Assembly: GCA_963833375.1 (NCBI GenBank)
Contig: CAWHXR010000001.1
Location: forward strand, 62,001-126,000
Direction of reading: 5' to 3'
DNA: 64,000 nucleotides
From: DASUPK01 sp963833375
GTDB taxonomy: Bacteria; Actinomycetota; Thermoleophilia; Solirubrobacterales; 70-9
Part shown: one piece after another, positions 1 to 9,946 of the stretch
How the letters are laid out: each line of letters begins with the position of its first letter
Position numbering within the stretch: the first letter of the stretch is position 1
Notes under the pieces: model-generated
Seen by the model: the letters and a program-made list of their open reading frames with translations, nothing else
Databases searched by the model: none
Told to the model about the DNA's origin: nothing
Translations under genes and position numbers: made by a program

Positions 1-1475
1 CTGGGTGAATCGGTACTTGCCGCGGAACCTCACCGTCTGATTCTGTGCGCAACTGCTTGAAGGTGCGCCACTTGCGACCCACACGAGCCTGCAGTGCCAC
101 TGCGCGTCCGTCGGCGTTTGGGCCAGGTAGCTGCCCGCCGAAATGTGCGGCCTGGCCGTTGGCGAGCCTCTTGTCTGGAATCGCGAGGGTGGGGACGACC
201 GTCGAATCGACTCGCACCTGGTCGGCAAGCGCCCTGTCGTTGTAGCGATAGACGAGGTCGAGATCGCGCGACGGTCCAGCGTCCAGACGGTCGCGAAGCG
301 GCCGTTGCCTTGGGTGGTGACGGCGGTGACGAGCTCTCGCGAGGCGTCCGGCAGATCAACCGTCTGATAGATGCAAACCGTCGCGCCCGACACCGGTGCC
401 GCCGCTCCGTCCCGGAGGACTCCGCGGATCACTGGCTCCTGGTTCGAGCCGAGCTGCGGCGCGGTCAGTGAGCTTGCCACCGACGTCCGCGCCGGCGTCG
501 AGGTCCGCCGCGGCGGTGCCGCCAGACCCTGGGCAGGAGTTATCGACCTGGATCGTGCGCCGGATGCAGGGTGAAGCGTTGCCTGCGACGTCCCTCGCGC
601 AGATCACCACATCATTGGGCCCGTTCGTCCAGCCTGGGTCGTTCTGGGTGTCGATCGAAAACTGCTGCGTCCAGGAATCCGGGCAAGGCTTGAGCCGGGT
701 GTATCGGATCCCTTGGTAGTCAGGCGGACAGAAGTCAGCGCTCTTGGAGAGCACGCCATTGACGTAGACATCGATCCAGCGTGCCCCACCCCCGACATCC
801 GTTGCGGTGGCACGAAGAATCTGGTTACCCCGAACAACGCCGCCACTCAATAGCGAGCCATCGGCGGCGATGGCCGGCGCGGCGTCGTCGTGCAGAGTCG
901 CGAGAACGTTGGTGGTCCAGGCATAGGACCAGTTGCTGTGGCAGCCGCCGGAGGCGAAGCACTGCAATCGAATCTCGAAGACCCTTCCCCCCGGTCCGGC
1001 GGTGGGCGTTGCCCACTCGCTACGACTACCACCGGTGAAGACGTTGAATGTCGCGGGCGCCCCGTCGCTGAAAGAGGCCGCAGCGAATCCGCCGTCATTG
1101 CCGTAGTGCAGCGATGCACTGGCAGTGGCGAAGTTGGTCCCGGGCGGAGCGCTGAAACGCCATGCGAGACCCGGCGCCGTTTGCCGTTCCAGCGGTGTTC
1201 GAGCCAGTGTCCAGGCGAAGCCCATAGCCCGTCTGGCCGCCGCAGTCGTTTCTCCCCCAAATGCTGAAGTAGGCCCCGAACGGCTGCCAAGTCGCATCGG
1301 TGTATCCGGCGTCCGGCTCACATTGCGCGACCTTGTAGTCAGCGTGAGCACGCGCAGGTGAGATCGCCCCGATCAGCGCAACCCCGACGGCGACCAGGAC
1401 GAACGAACGGAGCGCCCGGGTCTTGAGCCAACGGTGTGTTGCGAGTACCTCCATCTTCTCCTCCTCACCGGTCAC
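1..1475 (-). pseudogene. Decayed secreted all-beta protein gene (at least four frameshifts, cut by window edge)
   Basis: A signal peptide is readable at the 5' end (hydrophobic stretch FVLVAVGVALIGAI, then a cleavage-like ARA-HAD), followed by a Cys-containing beta-rich segment. The reading then has to change frame near 1160 (resuming LAWRFSAPPG), near 460 (resuming NQEPVIRGVLRDG), near 292 (resuming RLDAGPSRDLD) and near 27 (resuming FRGKYRF). Each change needs only a one- or two-base indel and restores sensible protein, so one ancestral gene underlies it. The middle resembles bacterial Ig-like or carboxypeptidase-regulatory-like beta sandwiches. It lies 51 bp downstream of the sigma-factor gene on the same strand, so they may have been cotranscribed. 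Assembly errors cannot be fully excluded, but the adjacent genes are intact. Confidence 0.75.
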
Positions 1476-1526
1476 GGTCGTGTGCTCCCTAAGGCAACGA
1501 GCCGCAGAGTTCTGCCCTCCCAGCCC

Positions 1527-2918
1527 TCATTTCTCGATCCCGAATCCCCCGCCTGATCCACCGCCCGCGCCTGATCCACCGCCACCTCCAGAGGGGCCAC
1601 CGAACTCGCTCCCGCCGGGCGATGAGGTCGCCGGCTTCGCCGTTGCCTCCACCCCGAACTGACGCGTCTTCTGTTGGGTGGGCGTGGGCTGTTGAACCTG
1701 CTGCGCGGATTCCTTCGGCGGCACCGAGACCGCCTGGTCGGCGGCTTCCTGCGGCGTCTGAGTCTGGGGACCGGTCGAAGCCTGGGGACTGGTCGTAGCC
1801 GCGGGCTCTACCGGCCGGTGCAAAGCGGGCTTGTCCCCTGACCCGTCGCCGAGCGAGCCGGGATCCACCACTCCGGTTGCCACGCAGGTAGCTCCGCCCG
1901 CTGCGGTGGCGCCGCAGATCGCGAGCACCTTCGCCACGGCCGCCACGCCGGCGCCCCTGGATCCGCCGGCTGCCGCCACCGAGGCGGCATCGCCGCTTCC
2001 CCCGCCCCGGGACAACAGCGAATAGCCCGACTCCCGAAGCTTGTCGACGAGGGCACCGGCCCGCTCTGCGGCCCACTCGTGGAGTCCCCCACTCATCGAC
2101 TGGTCGATCAGCGGACCCACGGGCATCAGCTCGTAGACCTTGTCCGGGATCGCGCGATAGGCACGCAACTTCGCGCGGCACGCAGAGCAGCTCCTCAGGT
2201 GGAACTCGAGGGCCTCAGTCGATCCGTTCGCGCTCTCGCCATCGGCCATCTCAGAGAGAGCTCCGGCGAGTTCCTCGCAACGGCGGCCTTGCTCGATATC
2301 GGCGAAAACTTGGAGGAAGCGCTTCCTTCCCTCCGCCATGCAGCGATTGATCTTCGTATACGTCCACCCCGTGATCTCGCCGATCTCGGCGTACGAGTAC
2401 CCCTGCGCCTTCAGGGTGAGCGCCCGAACCTCTTGAGGCTTCAGGGCCTGCAGCGCCTCTCCACTTCGGAGAACGCGCTCGCGCCGGGCCACCTGATCGT
2501 TGGGCTCCGGGCTTTCCGAGGCGATTGACTCGAGCGGGTCTCGCTCCTTGTCCTCAGCTGAGGCCGGCGGTCTCGGAGACCCCAGGAGGCGCTCACGCTG
2601 CCGGCGGACGCCGAGCGCCTCACGCTTCGTCACCACCTGCATCCAGCGAACCAGTGCGTCGCCGTCGATCGGGGGAGCCTTGGTTAGGAGGATCTCGAGT
2701 GCGCGCTGGTAGGCGTCCTCGGCATCGTCGGCGCAGATGGAATAGCGACTGGCCGTGCGCCGGAAGACGGCGTCGTGACTCTCGATCAGGCGGCTGGCCG
2801 CCCTACGACGCGACTCGGGGGAGGCAGTCGCCTCACCGGCCTTGTCTGCGGATCGAGCTTCGGCCCCGGCTCGACTGGTTGTTCCTCCCAACAGGTCCAG
2901 ACGGCTCACCTCCGACAC
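1527..2918 (-). CDS. Sigma-70 family (ECF-like) sigma factor with C-terminal zinc-finger anti-sigma-like and membrane segment
   Basis: 463 aa, GTG start. Residues about 41-115 look like sigma region 2, and about 155-205 like region 4 (LKPQEVRALTLKAQGYSYAEIGEITGW helix-turn-helix, shown here only in part). Residues 214-250 carry Cys-x(25)-His-x3-Cys-x2-Cys (C214, H240, C244, C247), as in zinc-finger anti-sigma factors. About 325-350 is a probable transmembrane helix, and the remaining 110 residues are Pro/Gln/Gly-rich low complexity. Sigma and anti-sigma functions therefore seem joined in one chain, with the sigma half cytoplasmic and the tail probably outside. The next gene on the strand is a broken secreted-protein gene, a plausible former target. 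Regulation is inferred only from the fusion. Confidence 0.8.
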   Translation of the reverse strand: MSEVSRLDLLGGTTSRAGAEARSADKAGEATASPESRRRAASRLIESHDAVFRRTASRYSICADDAEDAYQRALEILLTKAPPIDGDALVRWMQVVTKREALGVRRQRERLLGSPRPPASAEDKERDPLESIASESPEPNDQVARRERVLRSGEALQALKPQEVRALTLKAQGYSYAEIGEITGWTYTKINRCMAEGRKRFLQVFADIEQGRRCEELAGALSEMADGESANGSTEALEFHLRSCSACRAKLRAYRAIPDKVYELMPVGPLIDQSMSGGLHEWAAERAGALVDKLRESGYSLLSRGGGSGDAASVAAAGGSRGAGVAAVAKVLAICGATAAGGATCVATGVVDPGSLGDGSGDKPALHRPVEPAATTSPQASTGPQTQTPQEAADQAVSVPPKESAQQVQQPTPTQQKTRQFGVEATAKPATSSPGGSEFGGPSGGGGGSGAGGGSGGGFGIEK

Positions 2919-3062
2919 ATCCGGGTGAGCTGAAAGCTCCCATTACTCGCCCCGTTTCGCCAGACCCCGTTTACGCAAATTGCGAAGGCGTCTCGAAGGA
3001 ATCCGACGCAAATTGCGGGATAGCTGTGGGAGCACCGGGCACTGATCCGGCTTGCCCACGCG

Positions 3063-3605
3063 ATGGCGTCCTGCGATAGTCCGCCCGTGTTGACGGGGAG
3101 GGTAAAGAGACTTCTGATCGCCGCCGTGGCCGCGCTCCTCTGCGTGGCGATCCCGGCGACGACCGGGGTCGCCGCGAAGAAGAAGCAGAAGTTCATCTTC
3201 CTGAAGGCGAGGGTGGTCTCCGACGGCGTCGTCACCCCGGGCCAGCTCGAGACCATCCAGGTCTCCCGCCTGGCGCCCAAGGCGCCGATCAAGGTCTTCG
3301 TCGAGGCGCCACCGATCACGCTGCAGTGCGGGGAGCTCTACTTCTGCGACCCGGCGCCGACCTCGCCGGCCCCCGGCACCCCGCCCTACCGGAGCTCGGG
3401 CAAGGGCCGGGCGACCCTCACCTTCGTGATGCCGAGCGAGTACTACCTCGAGATCGACCCCTTCAAGCCGAGCCAGCGCCAGCCAGTCAAATGGATGAAC
3501 GGGCAGGCGGTCCACATCGACGTGGCGGCCGCCACGAAGACGAAGCGCGTGATCCGCCAGAGCTTCGGCTTCGCGCGCGCGGTCGTCCAGCTGCCGCCCT
3601 CGTAG
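3063..3605 (+). CDS. Secreted protein of unknown function
   Basis: 180 aa from ATG 3063. An in-frame GTG at 3087 would start closer to the signal peptide (VKRLLIAAVAALLCVAIPA, then GVAAKKK) and is an equally good start; no convincing ribosome site separates them. The mature part is about 140 aa with one Cys pair region (LQCGELYFCDPAP) and no motif I recognise. It is transcribed divergently from the sigma-factor gene, with about 140 bp between them. Export is well supported by the N-terminus; the function is unknown. Confidence 0.6.
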   Translation: MASCDSPPVLTGRVKRLLIAAVAALLCVAIPATTGVAAKKKQKFIFLKARVVSDGVVTPGQLETIQVSRLAPKAPIKVFVEAPPITLQCGELYFCDPAPTSPAPGTPPYRSSGKGRATLTFVMPSEYYLEIDPFKPSQRQPVKWMNGQAVHIDVAAATKTKRVIRQSFGFARAVVQLPPS

Positions 3606-3657
3606 CTGCGAGCAGGCTCCCGCCGCCGCCCGAGTTCCTGGCTATGCTCGCTCGCCT

Positions 3658-4605
<948 letters not shown>

Positions 4606-4671
4606 ACTTCCGTCCATTGCCGAAATAGAGGGGAGGAATGCGCCAGGGAGCGTGCCTAGACTCGCGCGCCA

Positions 4672-5430
4672 GTGGGGAAGCGATCTTCTAGGGGGCTCAT
4701 CGCGCTGGTCGCGGCGGCAGCAGCGCTCGTCGCCAGCCAAGCGGCGGTCGGCTCAGCGCAGGCCGCGACGACGGTCGCCGTCGCTCCAGCCTCATCGACC
4801 TGCTGCATCAGCAACCCATTCGGAGAGACCAACATCTGGGCCCCGACGACGGTGTTCGTCTACAAGGACATTCCGGCGTTCAGCCTGAGGCCGGGTGACA
4901 CGATCGACTTTGACCTCACCTCGACGAACGACATCGACATCCAACTCCAGATCGACCTGGCGCCGGCGACGACGAACGGTGGCAATCAGAACGCCGGATC
5001 CTTCACGCAGGTCGTCCCCAACTCGCAGCTTCCGGCAAGCCCGCGTGGAAACACCGTCGCCGGGGACTACGAGCTCCGCTTCACGGCCACCGCGCCCTTC
5101 GACTTCCCCGGCGGCGGCCTGCTGATTCGCTTCTCCCACCCCGGTGGGGCCTTCGCCGGTGACCTCGACGCAGGCGGCTCGGGCGTCGCTCCTTACGCCG
5201 GACCCTCCGACTCGAGCGGCCATTTCGTGGAGGAGGAGATGCGCGACCCGGATGGGGTCTACCCGTGGACTGGCGACACCTATCCGTTCATCAGCGGCTT
5301 CCGCCTGGACATCGCGGACGTCCCGCCTACGCCGCCGGCCGGCCCCGGCACACCCAGGAAGAAGTGCAAGAAGAGGCATCACCGCTCGGTGGTCAGCGCC
5401 AAGAAGAAGTGCAAGAAGAAGCGCCGCTAG
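4672..5430 (+). CDS. Secreted protein with Lys/Cys-rich C-terminal tail
   Basis: 252 aa, GTG start. A signal peptide occupies about residues 1-32 (LIALVAAAAALVASQAAVGSAQA). The body is a beta-rich domain of unknown family (PGDTIDFDLTSTNDIDIQLQ and GDYELRFTATAPFDFPGGG). It ends in a Pro-rich linker and a strongly basic tail with paired KKCKK motifs (KKCKKRHHRSVVSAKKKCKK). Such tails recur in this window (see the broken gene at 13982) and may bind anionic wall polymer; that role is inference. No enzymatic motif is visible. Confidence 0.65.
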   Translation: MGKRSSRGLIALVAAAAALVASQAAVGSAQAATTVAVAPASSTCCISNPFGETNIWAPTTVFVYKDIPAFSLRPGDTIDFDLTSTNDIDIQLQIDLAPATTNGGNQNAGSFTQVVPNSQLPASPRGNTVAGDYELRFTATAPFDFPGGGLLIRFSHPGGAFAGDLDAGGSGVAPYAGPSDSSGHFVEEEMRDPDGVYPWTGDTYPFISGFRLDIADVPPTPPAGPGTPRKKCKKRHHRSVVSAKKKCKKKRR

Positions 5431-5443
5431 CCGCGCCGGCGGC

Positions 5444-5848
5444 CTAGCTCGGCCGCGAGTTGAGCTGGAGCACCCAGCCGTTCCCGTCGGGATCGGCGAA
5501 GTAGGCGAAGCGGCCCCAGGGCTGCTCGTCGATCTCGCTGATCCCGACGCCTCGCTCGGCGAGCTCGTCACGCGCCGCCTCGATGTCGTCGACGACGAGC
5601 TGGAGCCCCTTGACGGAGCCGGGCTGGGAGTTCGGCAGTCCCTTCCCGATCGAGATCGAGGCCGGCGAGCCCTGCGGCGTCAGCTGCACGAAGCGGATCT
5701 CGTCGGTGGGGGTGTGGTCGTGGTCGAGGTTGAAGCCGACCTTGTTGACGTAGAAGTCGATCGACCGGTCCACGTCGGCGACGGGGACGTTGATCAGCTC
5801 GAGCCGCCAGTCGAGGCCCGTGGTCGTCTTGCTCTCGGGGTTCGCCAT
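5444..5848 (-). CDS. VOC (glyoxalase/bleomycin resistance/dioxygenase) family protein
   Basis: 134 aa, ATG start preceded by GGAG. One VOC module with paired beta-alpha-beta units: LELINVPVADVDRSIDFYVNKVGF at the N-terminus and FADPDGNGWVLQLNSRP at the C-terminus, the usual end of these metal-dependent or metal-free dimers. The substrate is not predictable from sequence. It is divergent from a MarR regulator, with 90 bp between the starts containing AT-rich inverted repeats, so it may be controlled by that regulator. Confidence 0.82.
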   Translation of the reverse strand: MANPESKTTTGLDWRLELINVPVADVDRSIDFYVNKVGFNLDHDHTPTDEIRFVQLTPQGSPASISIGKGLPNSQPGSVKGLQLVVDDIEAARDELAERGVGISEIDEQPWGRFAYFADPDGNGWVLQLNSRPS

Positions 5849-5904
5849 CTCGATCTCCTTTCGATCGGCGTCGGGGTCTAAGCTTCCCCTTGCCTGGTGA
5901 GTTA

Positions 5905-5925
5905 CTTAGATGCTAAATATCTTAG
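5905..5925. promoter_or_regulatory. Candidate MarR operator in the VOC/marR divergent intergenic region
   Basis: In an otherwise GC-rich setting this short AT-rich stretch contains TTAG-ATG-CTAA, overlapping CTAA-ATATC-TTAG. MarR-family regulators commonly bind such inverted repeats between their own gene and a divergent target. The site is 14-34 bp upstream of the marR-type ATG. Binding is inferred. Confidence 0.4.
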
Positions 5926-5938
5926 TGGATAAGGGATT

Positions 5939-6418
5939 ATGGCGGCGGCCGGCCGAAGGCAGAAGAGCGATCTGATCGACGAGCTCGTCAGCGAGTTCAG
6001 GATCAGCGGCAACCAGGAGGACGCCTTCGACAACCTGGCGGCGGAGCGGCTCGGCGTGAACCGGACCGACCTCCACTGCCTCAACACGATCGAGAACAGC
6101 GGCGGGCTGACGGCGGGGGAGCTGGCCGAGGAGGTCGGGCTCACCACCGGGGCAGTCACCGGTGTCGTCGACCGACTCGAGCGGGTCGGGTTCGCCCGCC
6201 GGGTTCCCGATCCCGACGACCGCCGCCGCGTCAAGGTCGAGGTGACGCCGAAGTTCTACTCGCGCGCCGAGAGGATCTGGGGCCCGCTCCGGGCCGACTG
6301 GGAGGCGGCGCTGAGCGGCCGCTTCACCGCCGAGCAACTCGAGCGGATCATCGAGTTCCTGCGCGCGACCAACGAGGTCGGCCGCAAGCACCTCGACCGC
6401 CTCAGGGCGATGGAGTGA
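5939..6418 (+). CDS. MarR family transcriptional regulator
   Basis: 159 aa, ATG start with AAGGG just upstream. Winged helix: TDLHCLNTIENSGGLTAGELAEEVGLTTGAVTGV forms the helix-turn-helix and VDRLERVGFARRVPDPDDRRRVKVEVT the wing, with the DxRR motif typical of MarR proteins. The C-terminal helix (EQLERIIEFLRATNEV) would complete the dimer. It is divergent from the VOC gene and 18 bp upstream of a PEP-mutase family gene that may be cotranscribed. The ligand is unknown. Confidence 0.88.
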   Translation: MAAAGRRQKSDLIDELVSEFRISGNQEDAFDNLAAERLGVNRTDLHCLNTIENSGGLTAGELAEEVGLTTGAVTGVVDRLERVGFARRVPDPDDRRRVKVEVTPKFYSRAERIWGPLRADWEAALSGRFTAEQLERIIEFLRATNEVGRKHLDRLRAME

Positions 6419-6436
6419 GCCTGATATGAAGGACGG

Positions 6437-7231
6437 GTGACGCCGACCCAGCAGGAGAAGGGAGAGGCCCTCCGCGCCCTGCACGAGGGCGAGCCCTTCG
6501 TCATCCCCAACCCCTGGGACGCCGGCACGGCCAAGCTCCTGGCGGGCCTCGGCTTCAAGGCACTGGCGACGACCAGCGCCGGGCTCTGCTTCCGGCTCGG
6601 GCGGCCGAACAAGGTCCTGACGCTGGATGAGGTCACGGCTCACATCACCGAGCTCGACCAGGCGACGGACCTCCCGGTTTCAGCCGACCTCGAGAACGGC
6701 TACGGGCCCTCGCCCGAGGACGCGGCCCGCGCGATCACCCGGGCGGGCGAGGCCGGCGCGGTCGGCGGCTCGATCGAGGACTGGGACCCCGAGGGCCACA
6801 TCTACGAGCTCGAGCACGCGGTCGAGCGCGTGGCCGCCGCGGTCGAGGCGGCCAGGGCGCTCGACTTCCCGTTCGCCCTGGTGGGGCGCGCCGAGAACCA
6901 CTTCCGCGGCAACCCGGACCTCGACGACACGATCAAGCGCCTCCAGGCCTACGAGGAGGCGGGCGCCGACGTGCTCTACGCGCCGGGCGTCCGCGCCGCC
7001 GACGAGATCAAGGAGATCTGCGACGCGGTCAGCAAGCCGGTCAACGTCTACTCGATGGGCCTGAAGTTCGACGAGATCGTCTCGGCGGGCGCCCAGAGGG
7101 TGAGCACCGCCGGCGGGCTCACCTGGGCCGCCGCCAATGCGGTGATCGAGGCGGCCGAGCGGATCCGGGACGACGGGGACTTCTCCGGGCTCGGCATGCC
7201 GAGCCGGATCAGCGAGCTCGGGGCCTACTGA
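6437..7231 (+). CDS. Isocitrate lyase/phosphoenolpyruvate mutase family protein
   Basis: 264 aa, GTG start. (beta/alpha)8 barrel of the ICL/PEPM superfamily: FVIPNPWDAGTAKLLAGLGFKAL near the start, DLENGYG (Mg-binding region) near 90, GGSIEDWD near 115, and GRAENHF with DVLYAPG later. It lacks the KKCGH loop of true isocitrate and methylisocitrate lyases, so C-C cleavage of those substrates is unlikely. This subgroup is usually annotated as PEP-mutase-like lyases or hydrolases of unknown substrate. It probably shares a transcript with the marR-type gene upstream and is convergent with the SDR gene, with one base between the two stop codons. Confidence 0.85.
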   Translation: MTPTQQEKGEALRALHEGEPFVIPNPWDAGTAKLLAGLGFKALATTSAGLCFRLGRPNKVLTLDEVTAHITELDQATDLPVSADLENGYGPSPEDAARAITRAGEAGAVGGSIEDWDPEGHIYELEHAVERVAAAVEAARALDFPFALVGRAENHFRGNPDLDDTIKRLQAYEEAGADVLYAPGVRAADEIKEICDAVSKPVNVYSMGLKFDEIVSAGAQRVSTAGGLTWAAANAVIEAAERIRDDGDFSGLGMPSRISELGAY

Positions 7232-7232
7232 G

Positions 7233-8111
7233 CTACTTCGCCGGCACGTCGGTCGGCATCTTGAACTGCCGGCCCGCGAGCTTTGAGAAGGTGCGGTCCG
7301 GGAGCGACCCCTTGAGGCGGGCGGCGATCTTGGCGTCGGTGCCGACCAGGTAGCGATGCCGCGGATTGTCCGAGCTGATGGCGGTGTGAATCGCCTTGGC
7401 CACCTTCTCAGGAGGGATCCCGCGACTCGCCGTCTCCTTCAGGACCTCTTCCATTCGATCCAGCTGCTTCCCGTAGAGACGCTTCACCGTCGGCGAGAGC
7501 TTGGAGGTCTGCTCATCGATCGTCTCGGCGCCTTTCTCCCAGATGGGAGTGTCGATGCTGCCCGGCTCGATGACCACGACGTCGATGTCCCAGGGCTTGA
7601 GCTCGTGTCGCAGTGACTCGCCGAGCGCCTCGACCCCGAACTTCGAGGTGTTGTACGGAGACATGAAGGGGCTCGCGATCCGGCCGCCGATCGAGGCGAT
7701 GAAGACGACGGTCCCCTTCGCCTCCCGGATCTGAGGGAGGAACGCTTGGGTGACCGCAACCTGGCCGACCAGGTTCACCTCAAGGGCCTGCCGAAGGTCG
7801 TTCAGGTCCATTGATTCGACGGGACCGCCAGTGCCGATCCCGGCGTTGTTGACCAGCCCGACGAGACCGTCATCGCCGACGGCGCGCTCCACCTTCTCCT
7901 TGGCTGAGGCGATCGAGCGCTCCTTGGTCACGTCAATCGTGATCGGGGTGAGGCGGTCGGAGGCCTCCTCGGAGAGCGACTCGGCGTCGGCCTGCTTGCG
8001 GACGCCTGCGAACACGCGGTACCCCTTCTTGTCGAGCAACAGCGCAGTTGCGCGCCCGATCCCCGTCGATGCGCCCGTGACCACCACAGCGCCGCTTTCG
8101 TTGCCGGCCAT
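7233..8111 (-). CDS. SDR family oxidoreductase (classical short-chain dehydrogenase)
   Basis: 292 aa, ATG start. Rossmann fold with the cofactor motif TGASTGIGRAT at about residues 12-22, NNAGIGTGGP near 90, the catalytic Ser in ASIGGRI, and Tyr-x3-Lys in YNTSKFG near 155. AGVRKQADAE after beta-2 is compatible with NADP preference. The C-terminal extension (RHRYLVGTDAKIAARLKGSLPDRTF) is typical of SDRs annotated as short-chain dehydrogenases acting on ketones or steroids; the substrate cannot be stated. Confidence 0.88.
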   Translation of the reverse strand: MAGNESGAVVVTGASTGIGRATALLLDKKGYRVFAGVRKQADAESLSEEASDRLTPITIDVTKERSIASAKEKVERAVGDDGLVGLVNNAGIGTGGPVESMDLNDLRQALEVNLVGQVAVTQAFLPQIREAKGTVVFIASIGGRIASPFMSPYNTSKFGVEALGESLRHELKPWDIDVVVIEPGSIDTPIWEKGAETIDEQTSKLSPTVKRLYGKQLDRMEEVLKETASRGIPPEKVAKAIHTAISSDNPRHRYLVGTDAKIAARLKGSLPDRTFSKLAGRQFKMPTDVPAK

Positions 8112-8159
8112 CTCGCGGGGACCCTACCGGAGCCGTTTCAGCCGCTAGGTTGCTCCGCT

Positions 8160-9254
8160 GTGACTGCCTCCGTGCTCGCGGTCGTGGGCGCCAGACCCAA
8201 CTTCGTCAAGGCCGCGCCGGTCGTCGGCGCCCTGGAGCGTTCCGAGGAGATCTCGGTCCGCCTGCTCCACACCGGCCAGCACTACGACCGGGCGCTCTCG
8301 GGCGGCTTCATCGAGCGGCTGGGCATGCGGGAGCCCGACGCCAACCTCGGCGTCGGCTCCGGCACCCACGCGGAGCAGACGGCGGGCGTGATGACCGGCG
8401 TCGAGGCCGATCTGCTCGCCAATCCGGCGGACCTGGTGCTGGTCGCGGGCGACGTCAACTCGACTATGGGGGCGGCCCTCGCCGCGACCAAGACGGACGC
8501 GGCCGTCGCCCACATCGAGTCCGGGCTTCGCTCCCGCGACTGGGAGATGCCCGAGGAGGTGAACCGGGTGGTCACCGACCGCGTCTCGGACCTGCTGCTC
8601 TGCACCTCCCCGGACGCCGTCGAGAACCTCGCCGGCGAGGGGATCTCCGGCGACGGGGTCCAGCTGGTCGGCAACACGATGATCGACAGCCTCTTCCGCA
8701 TCCTCGAGGGGACCGACCGTGAGGCGGCGCTGGGCTCCCAGGAGGTCGAGCGGCGCGACTTCGTGCTCGTCACCCTGCACCGGCCCGCGCTGGTCGACGA
8801 CCCGGAGAAGCTGGGAGCCGTGATCTCGGTCCTCGGCGACCTCGCGGGCGAGCGCCCGGTGCTCTTCCCGGCCCATCCGCGGACGACCGCGAGGCTGAGC
8901 GACGCCGGGATCTCGATCCCGGCCGGCCTGCGGATGGTGGAGCCGATGGACTACGCCGAGTTCATCGCCCTGGAGGCGGAGGCTCGCCTCGTGATCACCG
9001 ACTCCGGCGGGGTCCAGGAGGAGACCACGGTGCTCGGTGTCCCTTGCCTCACCTACCGCACCACCACCGAGCGCCCGATCACCGTGGAGCTCGGCACCAA
9101 CGAGCTGGTCGGGGTGGATCCGGGCGCGCTGCTAGCCGCCGCCCAGCGCTCCCTGGCCTCCGCGCCGCCGGAGAAGGCCCCGGAGATCCCGCTCTGGGAC
9201 GGGCAGGCCGGCCCTCGCGCCGCCGCCGCGGTCGAGGCCTTCCTCGCGGCCTGA
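8160..9254 (+). CDS. wecB: UDP-N-acetylglucosamine 2-epimerase (non-hydrolysing)
   Basis: 364 aa, GTG start. Family landmarks appear in order: GARPNFVKAAPV at the N-terminus, HTGQHYD near 40, GDVNST near 98, HIESGLRS near 120, the EEVNRVVTD segment, GNTMIDS near 175, and TDSGGVQEETTVLGVPCLTYR near 285. The enzyme interconverts UDP-GlcNAc and UDP-ManNAc in the cytoplasm for cell-surface polysaccharide. Length is normal. It is divergent from the SDR gene and 103 bp before an SRPBCC-like gene. It may serve glycan biosynthesis together with the UDP-xylose synthase at 3.7 kb. Confidence 0.92.
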   Translation: MTASVLAVVGARPNFVKAAPVVGALERSEEISVRLLHTGQHYDRALSGGFIERLGMREPDANLGVGSGTHAEQTAGVMTGVEADLLANPADLVLVAGDVNSTMGAALAATKTDAAVAHIESGLRSRDWEMPEEVNRVVTDRVSDLLLCTSPDAVENLAGEGISGDGVQLVGNTMIDSLFRILEGTDREAALGSQEVERRDFVLVTLHRPALVDDPEKLGAVISVLGDLAGERPVLFPAHPRTTARLSDAGISIPAGLRMVEPMDYAEFIALEAEARLVITDSGGVQEETTVLGVPCLTYRTTTERPITVELGTNELVGVDPGALLAAAQRSLASAPPEKAPEIPLWDGQAGPRAAAAVEAFLAA

Positions 9255-9357
9255 TGGCGCCCAGCCGGGACGAATCACCCCTGCGGCCCTGCCGGGCGGG
9301 ATCTCCCATTCCGCATAAGAGGCAGGACCCACCCGCCGACGCACGAATGCCCGCACC

Positions 9358-9894
9358 ATGAGGACCGCAGGCCGCACCCTGGTCAAGTCCCCGCCCGAGG
9401 TATGGGATCTGATCGACCAGCCCGACCGCATGCAGGGTCTGATGTGCGCCCTGCTCGGGCGGGCCACCGAGGTGACCGTCAGCGAGAGAAAGCCCGGGTC
9501 GGTCCTGCGCTGGCAGGCCGCCGACGGCGAGGACGCGTGGATCGAGGTCGAGCTGGCCGAGAAGGGCTGGGGCACGCACGTCGAGGTGAGCGCCCAGAGC
9601 TCCACGGAGCCGACACGGCTCGAGGGCTGGCTCGACGCCGTCCTCGACGAGTTGGCGACGCCGCAGAAGCGCCCCTTCGCGGGGATGGACAAGCCGCCGG
9701 CGCCGGTGCCCGACCTGGCTCCCGAGCGGCCGGCCGAGAACACCTCCGTCGAGGCACCAGCGACCGAGATGACCCCGGCCGAGCCGCAACCCGTCGAGGC
9801 GGCACCGCCCGAGACCTTCGCAGCCGAGCCGCCGACGCCCGAGCCTCCCCCGGCTCGACCCGCCAAGAAGCGTCGGCGCTTCTTCGGCTTCTAG
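9358..9894 (+). CDS. SRPBCC-like protein with acidic/Pro-rich tail ending in a basic patch
   Basis: 178 aa, ATG start. The first 100 residues (RTLVKSPPEVWDLIDQPDRM, VLRWQAADGEDAWIEVELAEKGWGTHVEV in two strands) match the START/SRPBCC fold: an opening strand, a short helix and a long beta-sheet. The remaining 75 residues are Pro/Glu/Ala-rich linker closing with KKRRRFFGF, which could bind membrane or nucleic acid. No enzymatic residues are visible. It is 52 bp upstream of the mutase gene, on the same strand. Function unknown. Confidence 0.6.
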   Translation: MRTAGRTLVKSPPEVWDLIDQPDRMQGLMCALLGRATEVTVSERKPGSVLRWQAADGEDAWIEVELAEKGWGTHVEVSAQSSTEPTRLEGWLDAVLDELATPQKRPFAGMDKPPAPVPDLAPERPAENTSVEAPATEMTPAEPQPVEAAPPETFAAEPPTPEPPPARPAKKRRRFFGF

Positions 9895-9946
9895 CGTCCG
9901 CTGAGCGGGCGAGGCCGCCTCGCCGCCGCCAATCTATTCTGTCCGC

